From NCBI GenBank assembly GCA_944390115.1, contig CALXOW010000004.1:1-64000 (forward strand): a stretch of 64,000 bases of DNA, written 5' to 3'. The DNA is from an uncultured Anaerobiospirillum sp. Its GTDB lineage: Bacteria > Pseudomonadota > Gammaproteobacteria > Enterobacterales > Succinivibrionaceae. The notes beneath the pieces were generated by a model, which was not told where the DNA came from, searched no databases, and saw nothing but the letters and a program-made list of their open reading frames with translations. Of the stretch, positions 19,694 to 28,723 are shown one piece after another. Both the position numbers and the translations under genes were made by a program. Within the stretch, counting starts at the first letter, position 1; each line of letters starts with the position of its first letter.

Positions 19694-22600
19694 ATGGCTT
19701 GCGGCACCGGCAAGACCTTCACCTCGCTTAAGATTGCCGAACGCCAAACCAACAATCGCGGCTTTGTCCTGTTCTTAGTCCCATCCTTAGCCTTACTCTC
19801 TCAGACGCTTATTGACTGGAAGCGCCAAGCCAGCGCCCCGATGACGGCCTTTGCGGTGTGCTCTGATAGCAAGGTCGGCAAGTCCGGTGATGAAAATGAT
19901 TTTGCCAGCTATCTGCGACCATCTGAGTTAAGCTTCCCTGCCACCACCGACGCTAAGAGCCTCGCGGCCGAAATGCTCAAGGCCAATCTGAAAAAGCTCC
20001 AAGGCTTGGTGCCAGAAAACAGCGGCATGACGGTCATCTTCTCGACCTACCAGTCGCTTGATGTCATTCACCAAGCTCAGACTGACTACAATCTCCCGGC
20101 CTTTGACCTCATTATCTGCGATGAGGCACACCGCACCGCCGGTGCTTACTTGCTGTCCGACCTCAATGCGGCTAAGGCTGCCAAGGTCGAGTTGGCGCGC
20201 ACCGCGACCGCTATGACCGCGCAACTGGATGCAGAAGTCGGCGCACCAGAGCTCCCAACTAATGAGCCATCTGCCAGCAAGGGCGAGAGCAAAGCCGCAA
20301 GCAAAACCGCAAGCAACGCCCGTAAGCCGCGCCGTGCACGCGGTGCCGCCAGCGACGTCGATGAAGAGTCACTCTTTACCCGCATCCATGATGACGGCTA
20401 CATTAAGGGCCTAAAGCGCCTCTACATGACCGCTACCCCTAAGGTTTACGGCACCTTGGCTAAGGAGCAAGAGGCTAACGAGCAAGCCGTCCTGTATTCG
20501 ATGGACGATCCCGATATCTTTGGCCCTGAGTTCCATACGCTCAACTTTGACATGGCAGTAAAGTACGGCTGCTTGGTCGATTACAAGGTTATCATATTGG
20601 TCGCAGATAAGGCCTTAATCCCGAAGGATGACGATCTGCTCGACTTCTCGGAGTACAACGCCGCTAAGGTCATTGGCACCTGGAAGGCCCTCAACAAGTT
20701 TGGTGTCGATCTCCAAGACGATCCATTCCCAATGCGCCGTGCCGTGGGCTTTGCCCAGGTGATCGACGCTAAGAACAAGTACGACAAAGCAGGTTCCAAG
20801 CAGTTCACTAAGCGGTTCCAAGCCACGGTCGACCACTACCGCGATCATTTGCCTGAGATGCGTGGGCGCGACGGCCGTGCCAATGACGAGCTGGCTTTCT
20901 TCAGCGAGCACAGCTTAGTGTGTGATTGTGAGCACATCGATGGTTCGATGAATGCGCTTGAAAAGGGCTCTCGGCTTGATTGGCTTAGAGCTGAGCCTGA
21001 AGAGAACCACTGCAAGATTCTCTTTAACGTGCGCTGCTTAAGCGAAGGCGTGGATGTCCCGGCCTTAGACGCCGTGATCTTCTTGAGCCCACGTAAGTCG
21101 CAGGTTGACGTGGTACAGACCGTAGGCCGCGTTATGCGCATTGCCCCAGGCAAGAAGCGCGGTTACGTCATCATCCCGATTGTCACCAATGACCTCAACA
21201 ACCCAGAGAGCATCTTCGAGAAAAATAAGAGCTTTGATGTGGTCTGGCAGGTGCTCAATGCCTTAAAGTCGATTAACCCTGATACCCCAATTATTGACCC
21301 AATACTCAATAAGATCGATCCGCGCATTGAAGTGGTCTGCTCCTATGACGATAAGGTTAAAGCTAAGCCCCATAACGGTGGCCATGGAGGTGGTGGTACA
21401 TCAGATGATAAGCCAGATAGCGAGCAGCTATTCTTGTTACCGCATGAGCAAGCCATTCGCATTGAGGAGTCGATCAAGTCGACCTTGATCAAGCGCTTGG
21501 GCAGCCGCAAGGAGTGGCAAGACTGGGCCGAGGATGTCGCTGAGATCTGCACCGAGCAGGTCAAGGAAATCAAGCACGTCTTAGCTACTGCCGCCCCAGA
21601 GCTCAAGGAGCAATTTGTCCGCTTCTGCGCCGACCTTAATGCCTCGATGTGTCAGCACTTCGATGAGGACGAGATTATCGAAATGCTGGCACAGCACATC
21701 GTGATCAAGCCGGTGTTAGATGAACTCTTCCGGGGCTTCCCGTTCACCGAGCACAATCCAATTGCCCGCGCGCTCTCGGACATGCTGATAAAGCTCGACG
21801 CGCAAGGTCTGACTAAGACTAACCGTGACCTGGCAGCGTTCTATCAGAGCGTGGAGTTCCGTATGCGCAATGTCACCTCGGTACAAGACCGCCAGAAGGT
21901 CATTGTGGAGCTCTTTGATCGCTTCTTTAAGGTGGCGTTCCCGAAGCAGCAAGAGAAGCTGGGCATCGTGTACACGCCAATTGAGGTGGTGGACTTCATC
22001 AACCACTCGGTCAACGACATCCTAAAGCAGGAGTTTGGCTTAACCTTAGGCAGTAGGGATGTTCATATCCTCGATCCATTCACTGGTACAGGCACCTTCA
22101 TCACGCGCATGATGCAATGCCAAGACTTAATCTCCAAGCAAGAGCTTGAGCACAAGTACCGCCATGAGCTCCATGCATTTGAGATTCTGCCACTGGCCTA
22201 CTACGTGGCTTCGATCAACGTCGAATCGGTATTCCACGACCTGATGGGTAAGGACGCCGCCCACTACGAGCCGAATAAAATCATGGTGCTCACCGACACC
22301 TTTGCCGAATACGAGGAAAGGCAGCGTCCTATCGCAGGCTCCTTTGGTGAAAACGCCAAGCTGCGCAACACCGTCCACCAGCTTCCTATCAAAGTCATCA
22401 TCGGCAATCCACCTTACTCGGTAGGACAGGAAAGCCAAAACGACGACAACCAAAACGAGAGCTACCCTGCTCTTGAGCAGCGCATCGCCGATACCTATGT
22501 GGCGCAAGCTGATGCAGGAGGCTTAAAGAAAGGCCTTTATGATTCTTATGTAAAAGCTTTCCGCTGGGCCTCAGACCGCATCGGTGAGCAAGGTGTAATT

Positions 22601-24256
22601 GCCTTTGTTTCTAATGCTGGCTGGATCGATGCAGCCGCAGCAAGTGGCATGCGCCGCTGCTTGCAGCAGGAATTTAGCTCAGTTTACGTTTACCATCTCA
22701 AAGGCAATCAGCGCACCTCGGGAGAGCAATCACGCAAAGAGGGTGGCAAGATTTTCGGTGCTGGCAGCCGCGCCCCAATTGCTGTGACCATCCTGATCAA
22801 GAACCCAAAGGCTCAAGAGCAAGGGAAAATTTACTTTGCCTCAGTTGACGATTATCTGAGCCGCGAGGAGAAGCTGGGACAGCTCGTCGAGCTTGGTTCT
22901 GTCATCAGCGCTTCACTCTCTGAGATTAAGCCTGATACCCATGGTGATTGGCTTAATCAGCGGCGAGATGACTTTGGACATTTCATTACGGTTGATGGCA
23001 AGAAGACTGATAATTTGGCTCTTTTCAATAACTTTTCTTTGGGAATTGTAACTTCTCGTGACGCTTGGTCTTACAACTCCAACAAGAGTTCTATAGAGCA
23101 TAACTTCAAAAACTGTATAGCCTTTTACAATGAACAGGTCAAGGAAGCACAGCGTCTTGGGGATAAATTTGAGTACTCTCAAGATAAGAGGCGCATCAGC
23201 TGGGATCGTCCGCAAAAGCGCCATGTTTTACAAGGCAAGTACTACGATGATGTAAAGCCAGAGCTTATTGTTGAATCTCTGTACCGACCTTTCTTTAAGC
23301 AGTTCTTGTACAACAATCGAGACTGGATTAACTGCGTTTACCAGATGCCACAGCTTTTCCCTTTCAGCGGCGCAGAAAACTTGGTAATTGGTACGTCCGG
23401 TGTGGGGGCTAAGGAGTTTAGCTGCCTGATGAGCGCACAAATTCCATGCTTAGACTTCTTGGAGAAGAGCCAATGCTTCCCACGCTACCTCTATTGCAAG
23501 GTTGGGTCGGGGGCGAGTTCTGTTGCTGGTGGCTTGCTGGACTCAGTTGAGCAACCTGTACAAGGCGAGGTCATTAATGGCTATGAGCGGGTTGATGCGA
23601 TTCGCCCAGAGGTGGTGCAGCACTTTAAGGCTGCCTATCCTGAGGAGGCGGCAGTGATTGATGTCGATGCGGTTTTCTATTACATCTACGGCATTTTACA
23701 CAGCCCAGATTATCGCTCCACGTACGCCAATAACCTGCAAAAGGAGTTGCCGCGCATTCCTCGTGTTGCCACTTATGCCGACTTTAAGGCTTTTTCTGAT
23801 GCGGGGCGGGTGCTTGCTCAGCTACATGTGGGCTATGAACAGGTCAAACCGTATGACAGCTGCAAGTTTACGTACGCTAATGGCGTAAGATCAGATAACA
23901 TGGACTACTACGTCAAGCAGCTCAAGTACGGCAAGATTAAGGGCAAGACCGGCAACGCTGCGAAGGACAAGTCGGTCATTGTGTATAACGACGACTTAGT
24001 CATAAGCCACATTCCGCTTGAAGCCCAAGAGTACGTGGTCAATAAGAAGTCGGCCCTCGATTGGGTGGTGGAACGCTGCGGCTATTCTGTGGACAAGGCA
24101 TCGCACATCGTCAATGACTATAACGATTACGCCAAGGAAGTAGGCGATGAGCGCTATATCCTGAACCTCATCCTGCGCGTGATTACGGTGTCCTTGGAGA
24201 GCATGAAGATTGTGAAGTCCTTGCCTAAGCTCACCATTCACAAGCTCGACCAGTAG
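19694..24256 (+). CDS. Type ISP-like restriction-modification enzyme, helicase-methyltransferase-TRD part
   Basis: This is the main part of a single-chain restriction enzyme like LlaGI/LlaBIII, which methylates one strand of its site, translocates on DNA and cleaves. The frame is really open from 19310 and supplies the nuclease QxK strand (AIQCKFY). The first Met, at 19694, lies inside Walker A (MACGTGKTFTS), and there is no ATG, GTG or TTG between 19310 and there, so this part cannot be a normal separate gene. Going on: DEAH box (LIICDEAHRTAG) near 20110, helicase motif VI (QTVGRVMRIAPGKKRG) near 21120, gamma-class N6-adenine methyltransferase motif I (LDPFTGTGTF) near 22075 and motif IV (GNPPYS) near 22405, then a target-recognition region that is AT-richer. 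Joined length would be 1774 residues, a little longer than known type ISP enzymes. Confidence 0.85.
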   Translation: MACGTGKTFTSLKIAERQTNNRGFVLFLVPSLALLSQTLIDWKRQASAPMTAFAVCSDSKVGKSGDENDFASYLRPSELSFPATTDAKSLAAEMLKANLKKLQGLVPENSGMTVIFSTYQSLDVIHQAQTDYNLPAFDLIICDEAHRTAGAYLLSDLNAAKAAKVELARTATAMTAQLDAEVGAPELPTNEPSASKGESKAASKTASNARKPRRARGAASDVDEESLFTRIHDDGYIKGLKRLYMTATPKVYGTLAKEQEANEQAVLYSMDDPDIFGPEFHTLNFDMAVKYGCLVDYKVIILVADKALIPKDDDLLDFSEYNAAKVIGTWKALNKFGVDLQDDPFPMRRAVGFAQVIDAKNKYDKAGSKQFTKRFQATVDHYRDHLPEMRGRDGRANDELAFFSEHSLVCDCEHIDGSMNALEKGSRLDWLRAEPEENHCKILFNVRCLSEGVDVPALDAVIFLSPRKSQVDVVQTVGRVMRIAPGKKRGYVIIPIVTNDLNNPESIFEKNKSFDVVWQVLNALKSINPDTPIIDPILNKIDPRIEVVCSYDDKVKAKPHNGGHGGGGTSDDKPDSEQLFLLPHEQAIRIEESIKSTLIKRLGSRKEWQDWAEDVAEICTEQVKEIKHVLATAAPELKEQFVRFCADLNASMCQHFDEDEIIEMLAQHIVIKPVLDELFRGFPFTEHNPIARALSDMLIKLDAQGLTKTNRDLAAFYQSVEFRMRNVTSVQDRQKVIVELFDRFFKVAFPKQQEKLGIVYTPIEVVDFINHSVNDILKQEFGLTLGSRDVHILDPFTGTGTFITRMMQCQDLISKQELEHKYRHELHAFEILPLAYYVASINVESVFHDLMGKDAAHYEPNKIMVLTDTFAEYEERQRPIAGSFGENAKLRNTVHQLPIKVIIGNPPYSVGQESQNDDNQNESYPALEQRIADTYVAQADAGGLKKGLYDSYVKAFRWASDRIGEQGVIAFVSNAGWIDAAAASGMRRCLQQEFSSVYVYHLKGNQRTSGEQSRKEGGKIFGAGSRAPIAVTILIKNPKAQEQGKIYFASVDDYLSREEKLGQLVELGSVISASLSEIKPDTHGDWLNQRRDDFGHFITVDGKKTDNLALFNNFSLGIVTSRDAWSYNSNKSSIEHNFKNCIAFYNEQVKEAQRLGDKFEYSQDKRRISWDRPQKRHVLQGKYYDDVKPELIVESLYRPFFKQFLYNNRDWINCVYQMPQLFPFSGAENLVIGTSGVGAKEFSCLMSAQIPCLDFLEKSQCFPRYLYCKVGSGASSVAGGLLDSVEQPVQGEVINGYERVDAIRPEVVQHFKAAYPEEAAVIDVDAVFYYIYGILHSPDYRSTYANNLQKELPRIPRVATYADFKAFSDAGRVLAQLHVGYEQVKPYDSCKFTYANGVRSDNMDYYVKQLKYGKIKGKTGNAAKDKSVIVYNDDLVISHIPLEAQEYVVNKKSALDWVVERCGYSVDKASHIVNDYNDYAKEVGDERYILNLILRVITVSLESMKIVKSLPKLTIHKLDQ

Positions 24257-24365
24257 GAGCAGCATGTCCTCAGGCGCGGGCGCCGTAATGACACCTGCTG
24301 TGAGCTCATCTATTGAAATGGATGGTGCCTGAGCTCAAGCCTCAGAGCTTGGTTTTGAGGCATGA

Positions 24366-24400
24366 AAAAGCCACGATTGACTGAGTCGATCGTGGCTTTT
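24366..24400. terminator. Bidirectional terminator between the restriction gene and icd
   Basis: AAAAGCCACGAT pairs with ATCGTGGCTTTT, a 12-bp stem with A-run and T-run at opposite ends. An inner GACT/AGTC pairing shortens the loop. It serves both convergent genes. Confidence 0.85.
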
Positions 24401-24461
24401 GGCTAAGTGGGCCTTAGTTCAGCTGATGCTTTGCGCCGCTGAAGTGAGGCGCTTAGCGTGG

Positions 24462-25715
24462 TTACATGGCGGCGATGATGGCCTGACCAAACTCTTGAGT
24501 GGAGAGGGCCTTGGCGCCTTCCATTTGTGCGGCAAAGTCGGATGTGACGTGGCCTGCGCTGATCGCGCCTTCCATGCCCTTGATGATGAGGTCAGCGGCC
24601 TCTTCCCAGCCTAAGTGACGCAGCATTAACTCGGCCGAGAGGATGATCGAGCCAGGGTTGGCGATGCCCTTACCGGCGATAGTTGGGGCGGTGCCGTGGG
24701 TGGCCTCGAAGATCGCGGCCTCTGAGCCAATGTTGGCGCCTGGGGCAATGCCGATGCCGCCGACAATGGCAGCTAAGGCATCGGAGATATAGTCGCCGTT
24801 TAAGTTCATGGCGGCGACGACATCGTAGTCTTGTGGGTATAAGAGAATGTTCTGTAAGAAGGCGTCGGCGATGCAGTCCTTGATAACAATCTGCTTGCCG
24901 CTCTTAGGGTTGGTGAAGGAGATCACGCCCTTGTCATCGGCCTTGGCGCCGTACTCACGCTGGGCTAACTCATAGCCCCACTTCTTGAAGCCGCCTTCGG
25001 TGAACTTCATGATGTTGCCCTTGTGGACAATGGTGACCGACTTGCGATCGTGGTCGATGGCGTATTCAATTGCAGCCTTGATTAAGCGCTCGGTGCCTGG
25101 CTTACTCATTGGCTTGACACCAATGCCGACGTGCTCGGTGAAGCGCAACTTCTTCACGCCCATCTCGTTTTGTAAGAAGGCTACAACCTTTTGAGCCTCA
25201 GGGGTATCAGCTTCCCACTCGATACCGGCGTAGATATCCTCGGCGTTCTCACGGAAGATAATGGAGTCGGTGAGCTCTGGGTGCTTAACTGGGCTTGGAG
25301 TGCCCTTGAAGTAACGTACTGGGCGCAGGCAGATATAGAGGTCTAAGCCTTGGCGCATCGTGACGTTTAAGGAGCGAATGCCCCCGCCTACTGGCGTGGT
25401 TAATGGGCCCTTGATCGCGACGTGATAGTCGCGGATGAGCTCCATCGTCTCATCAGGCAGATAGACGTTCTCGCCATAGACCTCGCACGATCTGCCACCG
25501 GCGAAGATTTCCATCCAAGAGATTGCCTTCTTACCGCCGTAAGCTTTAGCTACAGCAGCATTGACCACCTCGTGCATCACCGGGGTGATGTCAGCACCGA
25601 TACCATCACCACGGATGTAAGGAATGATTGGGTTATCAGGTACTGTCAGTTTGCCGGAGGCATCTAACGTGATCTTAGCGCCAGCTGGCACGACAACCTT
25701 ACTTACAAAGCTCAT
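24462..25715 (-). CDS. icd: Isocitrate dehydrogenase, probably NAD-dependent
   Basis: The 417-residue enzyme aligns without large gaps to E. coli Icd (416) and converts isocitrate to 2-oxoglutarate. The start at 25715 has GAGG upstream; the frame to 25805 adds an unlikely leader. The substrate-binding and phosphorylation-site loop [11 protein letters not shown] is kept. Cofactor residues are not those of E. coli: the K344-Y345 pair reads T-I (HGTAPTIAG), V351 is Ala, Y391 is Ser (VTSDF) and R395 is Ala. These are the positions that fix NADP specificity, and I345 and A351 are those of NAD-specific relatives. I infer NAD use. The gene stands alone between a bidirectional terminator and a hairpin leader. 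No aceK is in the window. Confidence 0.95.
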   Translation of the reverse strand: MSFVSKVVVPAGAKITLDASGKLTVPDNPIIPYIRGDGIGADITPVMHEVVNAAVAKAYGGKKAISWMEIFAGGRSCEVYGENVYLPDETMELIRDYHVAIKGPLTTPVGGGIRSLNVTMRQGLDLYICLRPVRYFKGTPSPVKHPELTDSIIFRENAEDIYAGIEWEADTPEAQKVVAFLQNEMGVKKLRFTEHVGIGVKPMSKPGTERLIKAAIEYAIDHDRKSVTIVHKGNIMKFTEGGFKKWGYELAQREYGAKADDKGVISFTNPKSGKQIVIKDCIADAFLQNILLYPQDYDVVAAMNLNGDYISDALAAIVGGIGIAPGANIGSEAAIFEATHGTAPTIAGKGIANPGSIILSAELMLRHLGWEEAADLIIKGMEGAISAGHVTSDFAAQMEGAKALSTQEFGQAIIAAM

Positions 25716-25743
25716 GAGCAACCTCAATGAAGAAGAAAACAAG

Positions 25744-25774
25744 CTAAGAGCGCGGCATTTAGGCCCTCTTAGCG
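25744..25774 (-). promoter_or_regulatory. icd: Hairpin plus T-rich tract in the icd leader, possible attenuator
   Basis: On the minus strand GCTAAGAG pairs with CTCTTAGC around an inner GGC/GCC pair, followed by TTGTTTTCTTCTT, 28 bases before the icd start codon. This has the layout of an intrinsic terminator placed before the coding region, so it may attenuate icd or end an upstream transcript. Confidence 0.4.
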
Positions 25775-26072
25775 CATTAATCACAAAATGGTAGCCTATG
25801 AGCACGCTTTGGGCGCTAGCTGGGGACTAATTCCCTATTATGGGGCTAAGTGCTGAGACTGTGCTTCATTATGGCGCAGCGATTTGGTTCCGACCTTGGA
25901 ACTCTGTCTGGTCGAGTCGCATGACTGATGCTTGAGCGCGCGATGGTCGGGCCGTCTCAGTGTGCCTGTGAGCCGCTCTCTGGAACAGCTGGCCCAGTGT
26001 TGGGCCAAATGGCTCCTGACTGGCCAGTGCTCTGCTATTCGCAGCTGCGTTTAGTCGGCTGGGGTAGGCCCG

Positions 26073-27974
26073 TTATGGCTGCGGATGGGTAGGGAACAGT
26101 GGGGCTTGGTTGGCATCAGCGGTGCGGTTGATCTCTGTGTTAATAATTTCCTCGCGCAGGCGCCGCTCTTCACTGGTGAGAGTGGTGCGCTCGGTCGCTA
26201 CATATGGCTGATTGGCGGCGGCGGCTGCGTTGCGCTCACGGCGCATCTGATCTAAGCGTTGGCGTGCGGCCGCGATGTCATCTGCGTCGGCATTGGCTGG
26301 GAGCAGCACGTCATCAAGCGTTTGGGGCTGAGCCGTATTGCTTTCAGCTAATTGGGTCGCGCTATTTTGGTTGCTTGGAGCTGGAGGCTCTAAGTCAGGG
26401 AAGTTTTCAACATGGTACGGCGCAGTGTAATCGCGGTTGAGGGCCGTTCGAGCTTCTTTGCTGCTGGCCTCTTGTTGCGGCGTGGCTTGCACCGGCGCGG
26501 TAGCAACGATGTGCTCTGCAGGCGTCTCATCCGGCTGTAAGTTGGCAATAGCTTGGCGGCGGGCGTTGGTTTGCTCGCTGCGCGCCAGCTGCGTGCTGTG
26601 TTCAATAGCTTGCGCCAGGTAAGTGCGCAGTGGGTGGTCGTTATGGTGCTGGACTAAGCGAAGTAGGAGCGACTTGACGGTAGTGTCCTCCGGGGTAATG
26701 GTGTTACCTGCTTGGCACATCTGCTTGCATTGCATGCGATCGCATACCGCATCGCTGTAGGACGGGGCGCAGATCACTTGCAGATAGGCATCGATCACCG
26801 GAACGGCTTTAACTACGTTTTCAATGCAGCTCTCAATATTCACATCGATGTATTCATTTACGCGCTCGATGTGCGTGAGGACGTCCTCAGGAATGACGTC
26901 GATATTGCTCTCGGTACCGTGCTCGTCGTGGTAGCGTCCTTGCAGCGTGCCATTGGCAAGTCCAGTGAAGCTGTAGCCTATTTGCCCATTGGTGGAGCGA
27001 TTGAGCAAGCGATAGGACATGGTCAAGGTGCTGTAGGGGGTGTTGCTCAGGTCGTGGATGAAGTGGACATAATTGCCAAAGTCCTCGATATTGAGCACGT
27101 ACTTGGAGTTCTTGGAGATCGCCTTTTGATAGGTGATGAGGTTGACCTTGTCCACAAACTGCAAACTCACCAGCAAGTCATTGTCGACATGATTAGAGTT
27201 GATGGTGATACCCGAGCTTTGGTAGCGGTTGGCCTTGCCGTAAAAATAGACGGTTTGACTTTGAACCGTGGTGTTCTTGGCGTAATAGATAGTGGTGAAC
27301 TGCGGCTCGTCCGAGTGGAAGTTGCCTAGGAGCTCAAAGGTCTTACGTCCTGAGTCCACCAGATAGACGCGGCCAAAGCCTTCAGCTAGGCCGTTTTGGC
27401 AGGAGCCCTCCCAAAACAGGAGCGAGCGCTCATTGCCGATGCCGTCGAGCAAATCAGTGCTCACCAAGCACGGCTCAGTCTTGTTAGCCGGCTGCTTGCC
27501 TTTATTGGGCTGATTAAGATTGGTGTGATAGCGCTCGACTAATTGATCATGCTGCAAGCGCAGTTTGCGCTCATATTCGAGGTTCTTGCTCGTCTGCACG
27601 ATACTGTCGAGCATATTGCCCCCAAAGCGTTCGACGTTAGGGTAGTCGGCGCTGTCTGGGGCAGTAGCTTGGTCGTTGGTCGTTTCTGGGCGCGTGGCAT
27701 TAACGGGAAAATTTGCCGCCGCAGGCTGGTTGGTGCGGGCATTACTTACAGGGTGCGTGCCTTCATCGGGAATTAAACCCGCTTCGTAGGCAGAAGCGCT
27801 CGCTGAAATGGTGAGAAGCAACAGTGCTGTGCCCAGTGTTTTTATGGGGTCAAAGCGAGCATAGGGCAGGACAGCGCAGAGGTGGTCTGCACTGTAGTCC
27901 TTGCCGTGACGGCCAGGAAGCAACTTAGAGCCGAGGGCACGTAAGCGTGCCTGGGACAGCACAAATTTGATCAA
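26073..27974 (-). CDS. Exported protein of unknown function, MORN-like segment
   Basis: This 633-residue protein has a late signal peptide: a hydrophobic stretch TLGTALLLLTISASASA near residues 46-62, ending in an AxA site. The N-terminal region before it is unusually long, and the TTG start at 27974 is weak, so the true start may lie inside. The mature part contains one segment resembling a MORN repeat (CQNGLAEGFGRVYL). A cluster of cysteines (ICAPSYSDAVC, then DRMQCKQMC) follows near residues 405-425, and a long Ala/Gln/Pro-rich tail with repeated TAPVQATPQQ-like blocks. It is likely periplasmic or outer-surface. I recognise no defined family. The gene is alone, preceded by a structured inverted-repeat region. 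Confidence 0.6.
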   Translation of the reverse strand: MIKFVLSQARLRALGSKLLPGRHGKDYSADHLCAVLPYARFDPIKTLGTALLLLTISASASAYEAGLIPDEGTHPVSNARTNQPAAANFPVNATRPETTNDQATAPDSADYPNVERFGGNMLDSIVQTSKNLEYERKLRLQHDQLVERYHTNLNQPNKGKQPANKTEPCLVSTDLLDGIGNERSLLFWEGSCQNGLAEGFGRVYLVDSGRKTFELLGNFHSDEPQFTTIYYAKNTTVQSQTVYFYGKANRYQSSGITINSNHVDNDLLVSLQFVDKVNLITYQKAISKNSKYVLNIEDFGNYVHFIHDLSNTPYSTLTMSYRLLNRSTNGQIGYSFTGLANGTLQGRYHDEHGTESNIDVIPEDVLTHIERVNEYIDVNIESCIENVVKAVPVIDAYLQVICAPSYSDAVCDRMQCKQMCQAGNTITPEDTTVKSLLLRLVQHHNDHPLRTYLAQAIEHSTQLARSEQTNARRQAIANLQPDETPAEHIVATAPVQATPQQEASSKEARTALNRDYTAPYHVENFPDLEPPAPSNQNSATQLAESNTAQPQTLDDVLLPANADADDIAAARQRLDQMRRERNAAAAANQPYVATERTTLTSEERRLREEIINTEINRTADANQAPLFPTHPQP

Positions 27975-28044
27975 ATAAAGTTACTCGCTTCGTTATAACG
28001 GAAACCATGGGGCTAACGTCAGCACGTCGGCAGTTACGATCATG

Positions 28045-28133
28045 AACCATGCCTATGGTTGCAAAATTAACTTACTGCCCAACACAAAAATTAACGGCAG
28101 TTGGTGCAGCGTTATTGAGAAGTAATTTTGCAA
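28045..28133. repeat. Nested inverted repeats upstream of the exported-protein gene
   Basis: A 6-bp hairpin AACCAT-GCCT-ATGGTT lies at 28045-28060. Overlapping it, TTGCAAAATTA at 28059-28069 pairs with TAATTTTGCAA at 28123-28133, and inside this CTGCC (28075-28079) pairs with GGCAG (28096-28100). The overlap of the two pairings allows alternative folds. The rest of 27975-28516 shows no gene. Confidence 0.5.
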
Positions 28134-28516
28134 GCAAGCTCAAGAAGAGAGCAAGACCAGACCTGGGTTTGAGCTAATAAAGCCGATATTTTACCGGTTT
28201 TCAGCCCAAAATACTGCATGCTTGCACTACTTTATTGCGCTGGCAGGTGATAACGTCAATCGCTATATCGCGCCACTAAAGCATAACTAAAGCCATAGCG
28301 CACAAGTCGGAATTTAGGCATCTATGATGCTCCAGCGACGGACTTTGAGGTCAAGTGCGTTGTCAGTTTGCGGGCGGGGGTGCTGACAGTTTTAAGGTTG
28401 GGATGAAGGGATTGCTGCTAGGGAGCAGCGCTATTGGGTGAAATGCGCCCATGAGGTGGGGCGCGGGCGATGGCGTAGCACGATAGATGCAAGGACGCCT
28501 AAGAGGGCAGGAGTGG

Positions 28517-28690
28517 TTAGCTGTGGGCTTTCGTTTCGGCGCTAAATTCTGAGGCTTCAAGGTTCAATAAGACTTGATTGTCCTCGCTTTGGGCTTGAGG
28601 AACATCCAGCGCGTTCTGGCGCGCGATGATCATGGATGCTGCAACCAAGAAAGTGATGATAAGCAGCAAACCTGCAAGAACCTTGTACAT
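28517..28690 (-). CDS. Small single-span membrane protein, unknown
   Basis: The ATG at 28690 opens a 57-residue protein with one clear transmembrane helix (KVLAGLLLIITFLVAASMII) at residues 3-22, then a short polar, acidic tail (about 35 residues). An AAAGG sits about eight bases upstream of the start. It could be a small bitopic protein or an uncleaved signal-anchor peptide. No family is recognised, and the spacing to neighbours (about 540 and 1200 bases) indicates its own transcription unit. Confidence 0.5.
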   Translation of the reverse strand: MYKVLAGLLLIITFLVAASMIIARQNALDVPQAQSEDNQVLLNLEASEFSAETKAHS

Positions 28691-28723
28691 GAAATAGCCT
28701 TTGGGCCGGGGCCCAAGCTCCAT

